From the NCBI RefSeq assembly GCF_002884445.1, contig NZ_KZ614144.1, positions 3,826,094-3,890,093 of the forward strand: a stretch of 64,000 nt of DNA, read 5' to 3'. The notes beneath the pieces were generated by a model. The model saw nothing but the letters and a program-made list of their open reading frames with translations. It was not told the origin of the DNA and made no database searches. Source of the DNA: Paenibacillus castaneae (lineage in GTDB: Bacteria; Bacillota; Bacilli; Paenibacillales; Paenibacillaceae). Shown piece by piece: positions 8,660 through 19,712 of this stretch; positions within the stretch are counted from its first letter, which is position 1; each line of letters starts with the position of its first letter. The position numbers and the translations under genes were made by a program.

Positions 8660-9223
8660 TTAAAGCGACGAAATGATCTTTTCTGAGATAACCGTCCATT
8701 CATCCGAGCCCTTTGTTTTCACAAAGAAACGAATTGGATATTTCCCGCTGGATTCGAATTTATATTCGATATCCTCCGTTGCATACCAGAAATTGTCGCT
8801 TGTAGGATTAACATTGCCTGTTTGGATCACTTTCTCTTTGCCGTTAGGATCGAAAATCGATATCTTAACAGCAGTAATATCCGTCTTCAAATTATCAATT
8901 TGAGCGAATACCTTAAAGCTTCCTTGATAGCCTTTGTTTACATTTCCAAAAACGGTATTGTTTCGGAAGAGAAACATGTGTACATTAGGCTTATACAATG
9001 TTGCACGTTTGTTCTGATTGTCCCACTCAACGATGGCTTGCATAGAAGATGCTAATTGGCGTAGCGGCAAGTAGGTTTTGCCGTCAGCGACTAAACCACC
9101 ATCATCCTGCTCAATCCCGTTAATAAAGACACGAACCTTCTGTGATGCAGAATCTGCAAAAAGCATCGTACCTCCCCAAAGGGATAATACAATTAGCAGA
9201 ATCGCAACTTTTCTGAACCTCAT
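8660..9223 (-). CDS. secreted copper amine oxidase N-terminal-like (stalk) domain protein
   Basis: A 187-residue secreted protein. It has a signal peptide (residues 1-26, cleavage near LFADSAS) and then a copper amine oxidase N-terminal-like domain (VRVFINGIEQ, GKTYLPLRQLASSM, VEWDNQNKRATLY), a fold common in Paenibacillus exported proteins. The C-terminal 110 residues look like a beta-sandwich and match nothing I can name. GGAGG lies 9 nt before the start. Likely cell-surface; role unknown. Confidence 0.82.
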   Translation of the reverse strand: MRFRKVAILLIVLSLWGGTMLFADSASQKVRVFINGIEQDDGGLVADGKTYLPLRQLASSMQAIVEWDNQNKRATLYKPNVHMFLFRNNTVFGNVNKGYQGSFKVFAQIDNLKTDITAVKISIFDPNGKEKVIQTGNVNPTSDNFWYATEDIEYKFESSGKYPIRFFVKTKGSDEWTVISEKIISSL

Positions 9224-9386
9224 AGTTGTAAACCTCCATCCGATTGCCTGGATGTAAGTTTATACTCGTCTTTTCAAGCAAAGTTGCGCCAATAGATAAA
9301 CTATTTTTGCATCCGGCGACATTCGACCTGCGCTGTCATTTGGTGTTGAAAGCTGCGCTTGCCTGGGAAATAATAATGCCGGTTTA

Positions 9387-9590
9387 TTACCCAAGTCTTC
9401 TCGTCAGCACGCACGGAACACCTTTACCTAAAGCGCCTGGCAATTTCATTCTTGCGAGATAGCTCATTCCTCTAGCACAGGGCGTTTTGCACACTGCACA
9501 AGTATCAGAAAGCACAAGTTTGTACGAGTACTGCTTCCGTTCGCTTGAAGTCTGTTTTTTCTTAGCTATTTTTCCTTTTCCTTTGCTCAT
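9387..9590 (-). CDS. small Cys-rich basic protein, unknown function
   Basis: A 67-residue protein with a lysine-rich start (MSKGKGKIAKKK) and four cysteines in CAVCKTPCARG...VPC, a plausible zinc site. GGAGGG at 8 nt spacing supports the start. It resembles small Paenibacillus proteins that are annotated only as hypothetical. It faces the metallo-hydrolase gene divergently. Confidence 0.65.
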   Translation of the reverse strand: MSKGKGKIAKKKQTSSERKQYSYKLVLSDTCAVCKTPCARGMSYLARMKLPGALGKGVPCVLTRRLG

Positions 9591-9718
9591 CCTTTGTTCC
9601 CTCCACTAAGCATATTGCTTTAGCATTGTATGTAGGAACGAGCGATTGTGCATCTGCAATTGTCAAGCGATTGCAATTTTTGATACATTTATATATGGAA
9701 GATGAAGGAGATATGAAC

Positions 9719-10444
9719 ATGCACATTCGAATGGTTGGGACAGGCAGCGCTTTTGCAAAAAAATATGATAATAACAACGCCTTATTAGAAATAGAAGGCT
9801 TTCGCTTGCTTATCGACTGCGGGATCACGCTGCCGAAAGCATTGCATCAAATTGGGCATTCCTTCACTGATCTGGATGCCGTATTAATCAGCCATATTCA
9901 CGGGGACCATGTGGGCGGATTAGAAGAATATGCTTTCCAAATGATGTTCAAATTTAACCGCAAGCCTATTCTTTATATCGCTGAAACACTAATCGATCCC
10001 TTGTGGGAGCACACGCTTCGCGGAGGATTAACACAAGAATCGTTAACGAAGCTTGAGGATTTCTTCGAAGTTCGCCCACTCGCAATCAACCAAGACATTC
10101 AGCTTCATCCCGGCCTTAGTGTGAAGCTGCTGGAAACGAAGCATATTGCTAATAAGCAAAGCTACTCTTTCTTGTTTAATCAACGTTTCTTTTACTCTGC
10201 CGATATGCGTTTCGATGGCGAGCTGCTTCAGCAGCTTGTGGATGAAGGAGTAAGCACCATTTTCCACGATTGTCAGCTGGTGGCGCCAGGAGTCGTCCAT
10301 GCGTGCCTGGATGAGCTTCTAACGCTTCCCGAATCCATCCAGAGGAAAACTTGGCTCATGCACTATGGAGACGCTATAGAGGAGTATGAGGGTCATACGG
10401 GGCATATGCGAATAGTAGAACCGCATAAGAGTTATGAGATATAA
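9719..10444 (+). CDS. MBL-fold metallo-hydrolase
   Basis: A 241-residue metallo-beta-lactamase-fold enzyme. The metal-binding HIHGDH motif lies near residue 60, with further ligands in ETKHIANK and YSADMRF. The IRMVGTGSAF opening and overall length are typical of the RNase Z-like/YhfI branch. I place the start at ATG 9719, 8 nt after GAAGGAG; ATG 9713 is too close to that site. Substrate unknown. Confidence 0.85.
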   Translation: MHIRMVGTGSAFAKKYDNNNALLEIEGFRLLIDCGITLPKALHQIGHSFTDLDAVLISHIHGDHVGGLEEYAFQMMFKFNRKPILYIAETLIDPLWEHTLRGGLTQESLTKLEDFFEVRPLAINQDIQLHPGLSVKLLETKHIANKQSYSFLFNQRFFYSADMRFDGELLQQLVDEGVSTIFHDCQLVAPGVVHACLDELLTLPESIQRKTWLMHYGDAIEEYEGHTGHMRIVEPHKSYEI

Positions 10445-10487
10445 CAGCTGTTGGCGCCTCATGGATACGGTGAACCAATAAACTCAG

Positions 10488-10530
10488 AAGAAAGGCGCCA
10501 GCATCGTTATGCTTAGCGCCTTTCTCTTTG
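10488..10530. terminator. terminator between convergent genes
   Basis: AAAGGCGC / GCGCCTTT stem with an internal AGCAT/ATGCT helix and a T-rich tail on the plus strand. Confidence 0.75.
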
Positions 10531-10547
10531 CATTAAAATCACTTATT

Positions 10548-10799
10548 TTAGAATAGGGGAAGCTGATCCAAATTATTGGTAGGGTCACCGTCCGCATCTC
10601 CACGGATATAGAATTCTCCATCTTTGCCTTTGAAGGTGTTAACGCCAGCAATTTGACCGGCTTGCACTTCTTGAAATGCCGTTGCATAGTCAAGCTCGCG
10701 TCCGCTTGATGTTTTGAATGCAGTCAAATCTCCGTCTCCATCCTTTTTAACTGCAACAATGCGCTCTCTCGAATCTTGTCCGCCAATCGTATTACTCAT
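10548..10799 (-). CDS. DUF3892 domain protein
   Basis: An 83-residue protein that is essentially one DUF3892 domain: IVAVKKDGDGDLTAFKTSSG, GQIAGVNTFKGKDG and the closing RGDADGDPTNNLDQLP. Function unknown; common in Bacillus and Paenibacillus. AAAGGAG lies 11 nt before the ATG at 10799; a longer in-frame reading to 10862 has no ribosome site. Confidence 0.88.
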   Translation of the reverse strand: MSNTIGGQDSRERIVAVKKDGDGDLTAFKTSSGRELDYATAFQEVQAGQIAGVNTFKGKDGEFYIRGDADGDPTNNLDQLPLF

Positions 10800-10881
10800 T
10801 TTTTCGTTAGCTCCTTTCGCAATTACAGAATATACAGCGAATCTATATGTTACCCTCTTCAAGGCTAATCATACGCTTAGC

Positions 10882-11007
10882 CTAATCCGTATCATCCTTG
10901 GATAGAGAATCATTGAATGCGAATCTGGCAACTGCATAAATGACTATACCAATAATGCCGAACAACCCCAATAACCAAATGATCAAATATCCATACTGTT
11001 CCGCCAA
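10882..11007 (-). CDS. small single-span membrane protein, TTG start
   Basis: A 41-residue reading frame that starts with TTG, 9 nt after a perfect GGAGG. Residues about 6-30 form one hydrophobic helix (YGYLIIWLLGLFGIIGIVIY), followed by a charged tail ending DSLSKDDTD. The ribosome site, amphipathic layout and position in an otherwise empty 430-bp gap support a real gene. No family recognised. Confidence 0.55.
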   Translation of the reverse strand: MAEQYGYLIIWLLGLFGIIGIVIYAVARFAFNDSLSKDDTD

Positions 11008-11294
11008 CAGAAACCGCCTCCTGAGCGCTTTCTATTAAGGTATGTGTATAGCAGATATTTTAGTATACCTTCTCGTTTGGGCATCGCCTAGGCATAACAA
11101 ATTCCCGAGTGCTGTTTAGCCTCAGGAAATGTTTCAGATTCGTTATATTCGTTTAATTATGTTAAAGAAAGCTCATGCATGGACATGAATAACCATCAAA
11201 TATTTAGAAATCTAACTAAAACCTAATCTTCATTTGGAACCGTCCTAACAACTATTCATTATGTTTGTATTAACAAATATAGGAGGGAATTATT

Positions 11295-11477
11295 ATGAAT
11301 AACTGCTATTGCTACCGACATATTGAAGAAGTCAGAGCCGAAATGATACGTGTGTTTGAAGCATGCAATAATTTCACAGATGGAGCAGTCGTCAAAATCA
11401 GCCAACAGCTGGATGCGCTCCTTATCGAGCATGCCTATTGTACAGCGAGCTCTGCCAATAGACGAATCGATTTATAG
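11295..11477 (+). CDS. Spo0E-family aspartyl-phosphate phosphatase
   Basis: A 60-residue protein with the Spo0E signature ISQQLDALLIEH near its C-terminus and a predicted two-helix hairpin. Spo0E-type proteins dephosphorylate Spo0A~P and delay sporulation. AGGAGG precedes the ATG. Its stop overlaps by 6 bp the stop of the convergent gene at 11472. Confidence 0.82.
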   Translation: MNNCYCYRHIEEVRAEMIRVFEACNNFTDGAVVKISQQLDALLIEHAYCTASSANRRIDL

Positions 11478-11825
11478 CGTATAAAATTCAATTGCGTTGC
11501 TTTCATCTTTCACAGCTGCCATTACAAGCTTCAAGCCATCTTCCGCCCACTCTTCGGCTACTTCTGGCTGTGTGAAATCCAGATCAACAATCGCACTGTC
11601 CCAAATTTCTATAGCATCTTCCTGCCCAGACCCATTAATAAAACTTAATTTAAAAATCATTGGATCGGTTTCATCATCATAAAATTCCGATACTTCGAAC
11701 CCAGTAAACTGCTTTACCGCTATTTTGTAATCCACATCATTCTGTAAGCGAATAAGCCCCTTCTGTCCGATTAATTTATTCATTACCGCAGCAAATTGAT
11801 TGTGCATTTCATTGTTATATAACAT
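11472..11825 (-). CDS. conserved hypothetical protein
   Basis: A 117-residue acidic soluble protein with no recognised domain. I chose ATG 11825 (MLYNNEMHNQF) because AGGAG lies 7 nt upstream; an open frame extends to 11948 but without a ribosome site. The last codons overlap the convergent Spo0E-type gene. Confidence 0.6.
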   Translation of the reverse strand: MLYNNEMHNQFAAVMNKLIGQKGLIRLQNDVDYKIAVKQFTGFEVSEFYDDETDPMIFKLSFINGSGQEDAIEIWDSAIVDLDFTQPEVAEEWAEDGLKLVMAAVKDESNAIEFYTL

Positions 11826-11965
11826 GTTCCAGCTCCTATGTATGTCGTTCAATCCACTTTCTATCTCTACATAAGCCATTATTACTGACAACGTTTCAAA
11901 TTGCAATGAGATATTGAGGCTGGCAGGAATTGATCTTACACATCCCAAGCAGCCCCTTACTCATA

Positions 11966-13879
11966 CTATTTATGTTTACTGTTAGCTTTACGCATACGAT
12001 ATATACCGATTAATACAAAAGCAGCCGCAATTATTGCTATGATTATATACAGCATGACGTTATTTCCAGCTGGTGATTGGGAATTAGTTAATGGCGTTAA
12101 GGATTCCTCCCTATCTGATTCTGCGTTTGCTGCTGTTTGAATGCTAGGCTCATCAACCGTTTCTTCTTTCTTTGCAGCATCCTTCTGCTCTTCTGTAGAC
12201 GATAAACCAATTACGTTCGAACCTGTCTTCGTTATAGTGTATGGAATAATTTCACCGCTCCAGAAATGCATATTCAGCTTTATTTCCCCGTCTTTGACTT
12301 GTTCAAAAAAAGCCTTTGTCAGTTTGATCTCGCTAGCGTCATACGCAGGCGAAAATGACTGATTAAATTCCTTAAATGAAGTCCAATCACTTGGGCCTGC
12401 GTTTCCGCCGGAAGTATATACGGCTTCCATTGTAGCTAAGCGATCTCCATGAAATAGAGTTGGAATGGCAAATAACGAATCCAGACCGTCTGCGTTTTTC
12501 AAGATTGGCGTATCATAATTAATAACGTTAATCTCCCATTTGGCGCCTGCTGAGAACGTACAGACCAAATTTGCGATCACACCATACTCTTTGGTTATAA
12601 GAGTCTCTAGTAGACTTGATTTTATGACTAGTTTCTCCTCATTCAGCTCATAATCCGTACCACTAGCTAATATTTTGTCTCCTATTTTGATGTCTTGCAA
12701 TGTATTACCATTCAATTGCAGCGCTATATCCGCATCTATGATCGGCTCGTCTTTTTTAATAAAAATATAATCCTTGTCCGCTATCGAAGATCGGCCGTAT
12801 TTATCTGCCATCATAACTTCATAAAGGGTAGGATCATTCCATTGAAGCGTACGCCTATTGAAATGCTGTCCATTGTCCCAAAGCATGAGTGTGAATTTTT
12901 TTTCTTTGGCATAATAGTTGATGAAATCAAAATACTTCAAAATCTCACCGCGCTCAATCGTATCATATGATTTATCAAAACCTAGCAATCCAATCTCGCC
13001 AACAACTACAGGAATGCCTTTAGCGCTGAATGTATCATACGTTCGATCAAAGGCTTCTATTAGATCGCGCTTAGCGTCTTCATCAAAAGTTGTTTTGCCA
13101 GCAAGATTTACACTAAACGGATAAAATCCATAATAATGAAAAGTTGCAATGATATGCTTGTCCTTTAATGTGGAGATCGTTTTGTACAATTCATCTAATC
13201 TTGCTTGAGAAGGAGAAGCCGTAACGGTTGACAATACAAGCGGACGTTCCGCATTATTCCCCCCCGACTTCCGAACAATATGGAAGAAGGATGTATTCAG
13301 CTCATCCAGCATTTGAAAATATTCAGGCGCATCCTTGCCCCAATCCTCAGAAAACCGAGGTTCATTTATGCTCTCGAACATGAGCTTATGCGAATAGCCT
13401 TTGAAATGTTTAGAAATTTGTGACCAGGCGGCGTTGAATCTAGCCATCACCTCATCATGCTCGGATGCCATATTAAAAACCCAGCTTGAATCATGATGAA
13501 GATTGATCATGACATAAAGCCCTGCTTCCAGCGACCAATCAACCACCTCTTGAATGCGGTCCATAAATACTTTGTCAATGATGTAGTCAGGCTCGACACC
13601 CATTCGATGTTTCCATGTAATAGGAATTCGTATGCTTTTATAGCCGGCAGCAGCGATTTGAGCAATAAATTCCTTCGTAGTTGAAGGGTTGCCCCACGAT
13701 GTCTCAGCGCCTGTTGCATCAAACGTATTGCCAAGGTTCCACCCAGGCTGCATAGCTTCAACATAGGTTTGCATAGCATTCTGTTTCTCTTTTGATTCCG
13801 CCTTTACTTGAATAGGTAGAGTAAACAAAGCAAATACCATTGTAAATACGATGGATAACAGCAATAATTTATGTTTCAC
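11966..13879 (-). CDS. GH5 endoglucanase-like enzyme with X2-type module and C-terminal membrane anchor
   Basis: A 637-residue surface enzyme. Signal peptide at residues 1-28, then a GH5 catalytic domain to about residue 360 (GWNLGNTFDATG, IRIPITWKHRMG, acid/base Glu in FESINEPRF near 170, nucleophile Glu in VVGEIGLLG near 295). An X2/Ig-like module follows (about 370-450), then a CBM-like region. A low-complexity segment precedes a single membrane span (IIIAIIAAAFVLIGIY) and a basic tail. It should cut beta-glucan or related polymers while tethered to the cell, an unusual layout because most relatives are freely secreted. It is monocistronic. Confidence 0.88.
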   Translation of the reverse strand: MKHKLLLLSIVFTMVFALFTLPIQVKAESKEKQNAMQTYVEAMQPGWNLGNTFDATGAETSWGNPSTTKEFIAQIAAAGYKSIRIPITWKHRMGVEPDYIIDKVFMDRIQEVVDWSLEAGLYVMINLHHDSSWVFNMASEHDEVMARFNAAWSQISKHFKGYSHKLMFESINEPRFSEDWGKDAPEYFQMLDELNTSFFHIVRKSGGNNAERPLVLSTVTASPSQARLDELYKTISTLKDKHIIATFHYYGFYPFSVNLAGKTTFDEDAKRDLIEAFDRTYDTFSAKGIPVVVGEIGLLGFDKSYDTIERGEILKYFDFINYYAKEKKFTLMLWDNGQHFNRRTLQWNDPTLYEVMMADKYGRSSIADKDYIFIKKDEPIIDADIALQLNGNTLQDIKIGDKILASGTDYELNEEKLVIKSSLLETLITKEYGVIANLVCTFSAGAKWEINVINYDTPILKNADGLDSLFAIPTLFHGDRLATMEAVYTSGGNAGPSDWTSFKEFNQSFSPAYDASEIKLTKAFFEQVKDGEIKLNMHFWSGEIIPYTITKTGSNVIGLSSTEEQKDAAKKEETVDEPSIQTAANAESDREESLTPLTNSQSPAGNNVMLYIIIAIIAAAFVLIGIYRMRKANSKHK

Positions 13880-13930
13880 GTTAAACTCCTTTTCAAATTA
13901 AATTTCCCCTACCATTATGTATGCGCTTTC

Positions 13931-14004
13931 TTATTTAACGGCATTAATCGCCTCCTTATACAAACTGTATCTTTTTTTACATTAAAAGTATAGACGTTAA
14001 ATAA
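13931..14004. promoter_or_regulatory. long-range inverted repeat upstream of the GH5 gene
   Basis: Perfect 10-bp arms TTATTTAACG (13931-13940) and CGTTAAATAA (13995-14004) flank a 54-bp A/T-rich stretch just upstream of the GH5 start. The spacing fits a pair of regulator half-sites better than a terminator. Confidence 0.4.
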
Positions 14005-14055
14005 GCGCGTCGTATGAACATATTGAGACATTTAAACAGCGTTCAGATTTTTTTA

Positions 14056-14748
14056 TTATTCATCCAGCTCAGACAGCATCGGCAAACACCAATCGATAGG
14101 CTCGCTCCCGATCCTTTCTAGAAACATATTGGTCCGTGAGAAAGGCTTGCTTCCGAAGAAGCCTTTTCGTGCTGCAAATGGGCTCGGGTGAGGAGATTCA
14201 ATAATATAATGCTTGTCCGCAGCAATATGTGATGCTTTCGACTGCGCATACTTGCCCCATAAAATAAATACAACTGGTTTTTCTCTATCATTTAAGGCTG
14301 CAATGATAGAATCAGTAAAGCGTTCCCAACCGATTCCTTGATGCGAATTCGGATTTCCCTCCTCCACAGTCAATACCGTATTAAGAAGCAGCACGCCTTG
14401 CTTTGCCCACGAAACTAAACTGCCATGATCCGGGATGCTGCAGCCTATATCCGCTTCCAGCTCTTTATAAATATTTCTTAGGGAAGGCGGCAGTTTCATC
14501 TCTTTTTGGACTGAAAAGCTGAGTCCTTGCGCTTGGTGAGGACCATGATAAGGATCTTGCCCCAAAATCACTACCTTTGTCTGTTCAAATGAGGTATAAA
14601 GCAGCGCATTGAAAATATGCTCTCTCTTCGGGTAAACCGTTGCTGTTTTATATTTTTGCTCTAGCCATGCCAGCAGCTCAGACATATATGGTGCCGTGAG
14701 CTCTTTCTCTAGCCGCTCGGACCAATCATTATTTAATGGTATAATCAC
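14056..14748 (-). CDS. ung: uracil-DNA glycosylase, family 1
   Basis: A 230-residue cytosolic base-excision repair enzyme that removes uracil from DNA. The water-activating motif GQDPYHGP lies near residue 65 and the DNA-intercalating loop [17 protein letters not shown] near residue 190. Start: GTG at 14748, 9 nt after AAGGAG, which gives the usual family length. Readings that extend to 14832 would run through the terminator of the upstream operon. The gene lies 3' of the arabinoside operon but is probably independent. Confidence 0.93.
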   Translation of the reverse strand: MIIPLNNDWSERLEKELTAPYMSELLAWLEQKYKTATVYPKREHIFNALLYTSFEQTKVVILGQDPYHGPHQAQGLSFSVQKEMKLPPSLRNIYKELEADIGCSIPDHGSLVSWAKQGVLLLNTVLTVEEGNPNSHQGIGWERFTDSIIAALNDREKPVVFILWGKYAQSKASHIAADKHYIIESPHPSPFAARKGFFGSKPFSRTNMFLERIGSEPIDWCLPMLSELDE

Positions 14749-14776
14749 GAATTCCAACTCCTTCTGTTTGGATAAG

Positions 14777-14827
14777 AAAAAAACCTCCCCCGCCATTACC
14801 TGAACGCTCAGGCCATGGCGAAGGAGG
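14777..14827 (-). terminator. terminator of the arabinoside operon
   Basis: CCTCCttCGCCAT ... ATGGCGgggGAGG hairpin followed by seven T residues on the minus strand, 80 bp after the GH51 stop. Confidence 0.85.
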
Positions 14828-14907
14828 ATCAAGTACGCGTATTATCCAGCGCTTTTCTATTCATTCTAGCATAGGAAGAACTCGTGTTCAATCATTCTGA
14901 TAGAGAT

Positions 14908-16452
<1,545 letters not shown>

Positions 16453-16461
16453 TCAGCGTAC

Positions 16462-17310
16462 TTACCCTTTCACACCGCCTGCGGTCATTCCTTCAATAAA
16501 GTATTTCTGGAAAAACAAGAATACAAGCAGAATAGGTACAATTGCTACTACCGCGCCCGAGATCAGCATATCGAAATTATTGCCGTAGGGCGTTAACAAT
16601 GTCGCTAAGCCGATCGGAATCGTCAGCTGCTCAGTCGTACGCAGAACGATTAACGGCCACAGGAAGTTATTCCATGCGAATAACGCTTGCAGAATAGCCA
16701 TGGACGAGAATGCCGGCGCCATGAGCGGCATCATTATTCGGAAGAAGGTACCAAACTCTGTCGTACCGTCAACACGTGCAGCGTCTAAGAAGTCTTTGGG
16801 CAGACAGCTGGCGTATTGTCGGAAGAAGAAGATCGGCAGCGGCGCAGCTGCAAAAGGAAGGATGACACCCCAAATGCTGTTGATAAGATTCAAGTTTATG
16901 GAGAGCTTGTACAGAGGAAGTATAATAATTTCAATCGGCACCATCATCGTAATCAATACGAGTGCGAAGATGAAGTTGCGGAATCTGAATTGATAAACTG
17001 CCAAGCCGTACCCAACCATGGAGGAGAAAAACAAGCATAATACAGTGAAGATGGCTGTAATGACCAAGCTGTTCTTGTACCATGTCAAATAAAGGGAATT
17101 GCCTGTAAACAGATACGTATAATTTTTGAAAGAAAAAATGTCCGGGCTGATCCTCAAGTTCAAACCAAATCGCATAAGCTCCTGTGCCGGTTTGAACGAA
17201 GCGATCAACAACGTGACCAGCGGGAACAGCGCAAATACAGCGAATACGATGAACAGGAGAAGAAGCAGTACCGTATTCATCGACCATTTATGTTTCTCTG
17301 TCGTTTTCAT
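16462..17310 (-). CDS. carbohydrate ABC importer permease (MalG/AraQ type)
   Basis: A 282-residue inner-membrane subunit with six membrane spans and the EAA loop DAARVDGTTEFGTFFRIMMPL. It forms the translocation pore with the permease at 17314; the ATPase is not encoded here, as is usual for the CUT1 group in Bacillota, where a shared MsmX-type ATPase serves several importers. GGAGGAG lies 5' of the ATG. Confidence 0.93.
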   Translation of the reverse strand: MKTTEKHKWSMNTVLLLLLFIVFAVFALFPLVTLLIASFKPAQELMRFGLNLRISPDIFSFKNYTYLFTGNSLYLTWYKNSLVITAIFTVLCLFFSSMVGYGLAVYQFRFRNFIFALVLITMMVPIEIIILPLYKLSINLNLINSIWGVILPFAAAPLPIFFFRQYASCLPKDFLDAARVDGTTEFGTFFRIMMPLMAPAFSSMAILQALFAWNNFLWPLIVLRTTEQLTIPIGLATLLTPYGNNFDMLISGAVVAIVPILLVFLFFQKYFIEGMTAGGVKG

Positions 17311-17313
17311 ACC

Positions 17314-18255
17314 CTACTCCTCCTTCTTGAACATACCGAATAATTTAAGCTGCCCTATTGTGATGATAAATGTGAGCACAAGCAAGGCGATTCCAACCGC
17401 AGAGCCGAGACCCAGATTGTTCTGCTCGAGCCCGTTTCGGTATAAATAACCTACAATTGTAAGCCCAATATCATTTGGTGAACGATTGCCGTTCCACAGC
17501 ATATAGCTTTCGGTGAACATTGAATAACCGCCGTAAATGCTGATCGTGAATACATAGATCGTTATTGGTTTAAGCAGCGGTATCGTAATCCATGAAAACT
17601 TATGCCATTTCGAGGCGCCGTCAATCTCAGCTGACTCATACAATTCCTTCGGAATGTTCTGAAGCCCTGCCATGAAGTAGAGCAGATTGATACCGATCCA
17701 GCGCCAGGCTGCTAGCGTCACTAACGTAAACATGGCTAAGTGTTCCTTGCCCAGCCAGCGCTGCTTCTCAAAGCCAAACGAGGTAATAATCGTATTCATT
17801 AAGGAGCCTTCCAATTCACCGAAAGTGAGGCGGAATATCGTACCTGCAACGACGACTGATGTCAGAGCCGGTATAAACAGCGTTGAACGGAAAAAGTTTT
17901 TGGCCACCATCATTTTCGAGTTTAGGAAGACCGCTAAGAGGAGTGGAATCGGAATGAGGATCAGTAAGGAAAATAAAGTATATTTACTGCTGTTCGTAAT
18001 CGCTTTCAAAAATGTTGGATTCCATAGTCCCCGATAGTTAGACAATCCGATATATTTGACTTGGCCGGGAAGAACTTCCTGAAAGCTCATATTAATAGCT
18101 GATAAGACCGGATAAGCAAAAAAGATTAAAAAAGATAGTATGAAGGGCAGCACGAAAAAGTAAGGAGCAACCTTCTGTGAATACAAAATACTAGACTTTT
18201 TTGCAACCTTAAGCGGTTCAACAGTCTTTGCCGCCTCAGGCGAATGGTTTGCCAT
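17314..18255 (-). CDS. carbohydrate ABC importer permease (MalF/AraP type)
   Basis: A 313-residue permease with a basic cytoplasmic N-terminus and six spans. The EAA motif is YESAEIDGASKWHKFSWITIPLL. It is separated from the second permease by only 3 bp and from the binding-protein gene by a hairpin (18285-18315). Confidence 0.93.
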   Translation of the reverse strand: MANHSPEAAKTVEPLKVAKKSSILYSQKVAPYFFVLPFILSFLIFFAYPVLSAINMSFQEVLPGQVKYIGLSNYRGLWNPTFLKAITNSSKYTLFSLLILIPIPLLLAVFLNSKMMVAKNFFRSTLFIPALTSVVVAGTIFRLTFGELEGSLMNTIITSFGFEKQRWLGKEHLAMFTLVTLAAWRWIGINLLYFMAGLQNIPKELYESAEIDGASKWHKFSWITIPLLKPITIYVFTISIYGGYSMFTESYMLWNGNRSPNDIGLTIVGYLYRNGLEQNNLGLGSAVGIALLVLTFIITIGQLKLFGMFKKEE

Positions 18256-18284
18256 ACAGCTCTTCCCTCCCTATTCGAATAACA

Positions 18285-18315
18285 GTATCACTAGCCCCAC
18301 TGAGGCTAGTGATAC
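18285..18315 (-). other. intercistronic RNA hairpin between binding-protein and permease genes
   Basis: Perfect 12-bp stem GTATCACTAGCC / GGCTAGTGATAC with a 7-nt loop and no T-run. Such hairpins can protect the upstream binding-protein message from 3' decay and lower permease expression. Confidence 0.65.
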
Positions 18316-18325
18316 CTTTGAGGCT

Positions 18326-19633
18326 TTATTTAGACAATTGAGCAGCTGCTTCCTTCAGCACCTTATCAACATCTTCATTATCCAGCAAGGTGCGAACGAG
18401 AATGGACGTACGGAAGGAATCAGAAATGTTCGGCGTATTCTCGTTAATAATTACACCTTCAATTTCGGATTTGACTTCAGTCAATACATCGAAAATGTTT
18501 TCTCCGAAATACTCCGTAAATTTGTTGGACTCTTTCAAAGCAGGATCTGTCCAAACGTCAGAACGGAGCGGATCAAAGCCAAGCTGCTTCCAAATCGCGA
18601 TGTTGCCTTCTTTGCTGATCTTCGCGAAAGCTAGGAATGCCTTGGCCAAATCTGGATTTTTAGATGTTTTCGTGACAGCCGTTCCCGTACCGCCCATTCC
18701 TGCAGAGCGCGGATCCCCTACTTTCCAAGCTGGCATTGGCTTAATAATAATTTTGCCTTTCAAATCCGGCATATAATCAGTGAACCGGCCCATGTACCAC
18801 ATCGGCATCCATACGGAAGCTGAGCCGCCGCTGTTCATTAAGCCATAATATTCCTCACTGTGATGATTGCCGCCCGGTGTCGCTATGGCAATGCCTTGTT
18901 TGATCAAGCCTTGCTGCCATTTAAGCGGATTGGCAACAATTGGGCTTGTAATATTAATTTTACCATCAGCGGTTTGGAGGTCGTCATTTCCTGGCGCCTG
19001 TGCTACCTGCGGCCATAGCGACCACAAATCGGCTGATTCAATTGTAGTCATCGGTACACCGGTTTTTTCATGTACCTTCTTGCCTGCCGTTTCGAAATCG
19101 GCCCATGTTTTAATATCGTCAGCATTGACGCCTGCTTTGTCGAGAATTTCTTTGTTATAGTAGATGACGGCTGCTCCAACATGGAAATCTATGCCGTAAT
19201 AATTGCCGTCTTTTGCATAAATATCAAGTCTTGATTTCACCAAATTATTAATTTCAGGATCGATCACATCATTTAGAGGAAGAAGCTGCGGGTCGCCTTT
19301 GAGGAAGTTCGGAAATTTATTCAGTTCAATGTCTGCAAGATCAGGTGCGCCTTTACCAGATTGGAGCGCTACCAACAGTTTGTTATGCATATCATCGTAA
19401 GGGAATGTGTTAGCGACCAACTCAATTTGTTTATCTGGATTAGCTGTGTTCCAACGTTTCGCCATATCCTCGTAGAACGTTTGATGAAGCTCGTTGAATG
19501 TCCAGAGCTCCAACTTGGTCTTTTTCGAGCCCGATCCTCCATCTTTTTCTGTCTTATTGTCGCTCGAGCAGGCTGAAAGTGCCATAGTTAGCATAACCAG
19601 AAGAGAAAGCATGACTAATAATTGCTTCTTCAC
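18326..19633 (-). CDS. sugar ABC importer, extracellular solute-binding lipoprotein
   Basis: A 435-residue family 1 solute-binding protein. The lipobox is MALSACSS (Cys near 22), followed by a KTEKDGGSGS linker and the two-lobed binding fold (LELWTFNELHQTF, IYYNKEILDKAG, GTGTAVTKTSKNP). It starts with GTG, 7 nt after a GGGGG site. First gene of the operon with two permeases and GH51, so the ligand is probably an arabino-oligosaccharide. An inverted repeat that may be an operator lies upstream at 19713-19749. Confidence 0.93.
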   Translation of the reverse strand: MKKQLLVMLSLLVMLTMALSACSSDNKTEKDGGSGSKKTKLELWTFNELHQTFYEDMAKRWNTANPDKQIELVANTFPYDDMHNKLLVALQSGKGAPDLADIELNKFPNFLKGDPQLLPLNDVIDPEINNLVKSRLDIYAKDGNYYGIDFHVGAAVIYYNKEILDKAGVNADDIKTWADFETAGKKVHEKTGVPMTTIESADLWSLWPQVAQAPGNDDLQTADGKINITSPIVANPLKWQQGLIKQGIAIATPGGNHHSEEYYGLMNSGGSASVWMPMWYMGRFTDYMPDLKGKIIIKPMPAWKVGDPRSAGMGGTGTAVTKTSKNPDLAKAFLAFAKISKEGNIAIWKQLGFDPLRSDVWTDPALKESNKFTEYFGENIFDVLTEVKSEIEGVIINENTPNISDSFRTSILVRTLLDNEDVDKVLKEAAAQLSK

Positions 19634-19712
19634 TTCATTTCCCCCTTATAAAATAAAATTCTATGCTTAATCCCTTAGGGATCGAAGCCAATTCAGGGTA
19701 AAGCGAATTCGT

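Noticed and set aside
14749..14832. Longer N-terminus for uracil-DNA glycosylase
   Set aside because: It is encoded by the terminator hairpin of the arabinoside operon; GTG 14748 has AAGGAG and gives the family length.
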